In this document: piece after piece, positions 63,028 through 64,000 of the stretch
Numbering within the stretch: the first letter of the stretch is position 1
Layout of the letters: every line of letters begins with the position of its first letter
DNA from: Antitrichia curtipendula
Taxonomy: Eukaryota; Streptophyta; Bryopsida; Hypnales; Leucodontaceae
NCBI GenBank assembly: GCA_951230915.1
Contig: OX579641.1
Coordinates: 12,152,001-12,216,000 of the forward strand
DNA: 64,000 nucleotides
Reading direction: 5' to 3'
Made by a program: the position numbers and the translations under genes
Notes under the pieces: generated by a model
Told to the model about the DNA's origin: nothing
What the model saw: only the letters and a program-made list of their open reading frames with translations
Database searches by the model: none

Positions 63028-64000
63028 TTACAGAAGATCGGCAACGTTTTCTGGGAGCTCCTCCACAACGGTGTTGTAGAACCTCTCGATATCCTGAAGC
63101 ACGTGCTCATCCTCCTTCGTCATGAAGTTGATGGCTACCCCCTTGCGTCCAAACCGGCCACTGCGACCGATCCGGTGGAGGTAGCTCTCGGGTTGCGTTG
63201 GCAGGTCGTAGTTGATGACCAAGGACACCTGCTGCACATCGATCCCGCGGGCCAACATGTCGGTCGTGATCAGAACCCGGGACGAACCGGAGCGGAACTC
63301 CCGCATGATGACATCCCGAACGTTCTGGCTCATCTCTCCGTGAGTGGCCGACACCGTGTGGTCGCGAGCACGCATCTTGTCTGTCAACCAGTCGACCTTG
63401 CGTCTCGTGTTGACGAAAACCACGCTCTGGGTGATGGTCAACGCCTCGTACAGGTCGCACAGAGTTTCCAACTTCCACTCCTCCTTGTCCACATTCACGT
63501 GAAACTGCTTGATACCCTCCAAAGTCAGCTCGTCTCTCTTCACCGGCTTGTTCATGAACTTCTTCGTGATCTCAAGCGCTTCAGGGGGCATGGTTGCAGA
63601 AAACACACCCACTTGGAGCTTCGCGGGCATCAACTTGAAGATATCGTAGATCTGATCCTTGAACCCACGGGACAGCATCTCGTCAGCCTCGTCGAGCACG
63701 AAGCACTTGATGGAGTCTGCGCGAAGTGCGTCCCTTCGCAACAGATCGTACACACGTCCGGGAGTCCCCACCACCACGTGCACTCCTGCCTGCAAAACCG
63801 TGAGGTCTTCCCTCACGCTCGTCCCTCCCACGCAGGCGTGGACCTTCACCTGCAGGTAGTCACCCAGGGCGCGCATAACCTTCTCGATCTGCTGCGCAAG
63901 CTCACGAGTTGGAGCCAGCACTAAAGCCTGACATTCCAGAACCTTGTAGTCCAACTGCTGTAAGATCCCTGAGCAGAACGTTGCAGTCTTCCCTGTCCCG
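63028..64000 (-). CDS. Eukaryotic initiation factor 4A (DEAD-box RNA helicase), 5' end outside window
   Basis: An open frame enters from the window edge (first full codon at 63999) and ends at TAA 63028-63030: 323 residues of a protein that is normally about 413. All DEAD-box motifs except Q are visible: GTGKT (I, at the edge), APTRELAQQ (Ia), GG and TPGRV (Ib), DEAD (II), SATMP (III), [11 protein letters not shown] (IV), [13 protein letters not shown] (V) and [13 protein letters not shown] (VI). The C-terminus [11 protein letters not shown] is the eIF4A ending. eIF4A unwinds mRNA leaders in the eIF4F complex in the cytosol. The coding part shown has no intron and strongly prefers G or C at third positions, unlike its surroundings. 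Between RecA domains the family linker [15 protein letters not shown] is shortened to [11 protein letters not shown]. Apart from that nothing suggests decay. The motif pattern fits eIF4A rather than the exon-junction helicase eIF4A-III. Confidence 0.95.
   Translation of the reverse strand, partial: GTGKTATFCSGILQQLDYKVLECQALVLAPTRELAQQIEKVMRALGDYLQVKVHACVGGTSVREDLTVLQAGVHVVVGTPGRVYDLLRRDALRADSIKCFVLDEADEMLSRGFKDQIYDIFKLMPAKLQVGVFSATMPPEALEITKKFMNKPVKRDELTLEGIKQFHVNVDKEEWKLETLCDLYEALTITQSVVFVNTRRKVDWLTDKMRARDHTVSATHGEMSQNVRDVIMREFRSGSSRVLITTDMLARGIDVQQVSLVINYDLPTQPESYLHRIGRSGRFGRKGVAINFMTKEDEHVLQDIERFYNTVVEELPENVADLL

Noticed and set aside
63103..63924. A 273-codon open frame on the plus strand opposite eIF4A
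   Set aside because: It is the antisense shadow of a GC-rich coding sequence; its peptide has no recognisable domain while the minus strand encodes all helicase motifs.

Overview
The window is nuclear DNA from a land plant. The evidence is plant-type spliced genes (GT-AG introns), a plant cation/calcium exchanger, a plant DUF248-type putative methyltransferase and plant transposon families (CACTA, MULE-like, Harbinger-type MITEs). Several protein families here (the long MULE-like protein, the DUF7869-like protein) are ones I associate with seed-free plants such as mosses, liverworts or lycophytes. That assignment is an inference; no species can be named from the sequence alone. Gene density is very low and most of the window is AT-rich repeat-derived DNA.

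Only two ordinary host genes look intact, both on the minus strand at the right side. One is a four-exon CCX-type cation/calcium exchanger (56057-59504). The other is the 3' part of an eIF4A translation initiation helicase (63028 to the window end). The eIF4A copy lacks four residues in the linker between its two helicase domains.

The centrepiece is one very large CACTA (En/Spm) transposon, 33616-53363 (19,748 bp). I define it by matching terminal inverted repeats and a 3-bp target duplication (CAA). It carries a four-exon TNP2-type transposase gene on the minus strand and, head to head with it, a seven- or eight-exon TNPA-like accessory gene on the plus strand. Downstream of the latter lies a captured, intron-containing fragment of a host methyltransferase gene (46090-48452). 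A 45-bp piece of that captured gene is present a second time at 48869. All three genes inside the element carry nonsense codons.

The left part has a broken MULE-like transposase gene (3204-6885), then a 4.16-kb non-autonomous element (8027-12182) built of GGACG-rich minisatellites in inverted orientation, a 94-bp and a 22-bp tandem array, and two 115-bp hairpins. From 12.2 to 33.6 kb the sequence is AT-rich and mostly without genes. It contains a 200-N assembly gap, a decayed DUF7869-type transposon gene (about 21.9-24.0 kb) and two more terminal-inverted-repeat elements.

Right of the CACTA element come two Harbinger-type MITEs (one inside CCX intron 1), a mariner-type element with TA duplications (54141-55596), and a second copy of the 'TTGCAAGAAACACT' element family near 61 kb. 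Overall the window is a nest of DNA transposons of many superfamilies around two housekeeping genes. No retroelement coding sequence, tRNA, rRNA or CRISPR array was recognised.
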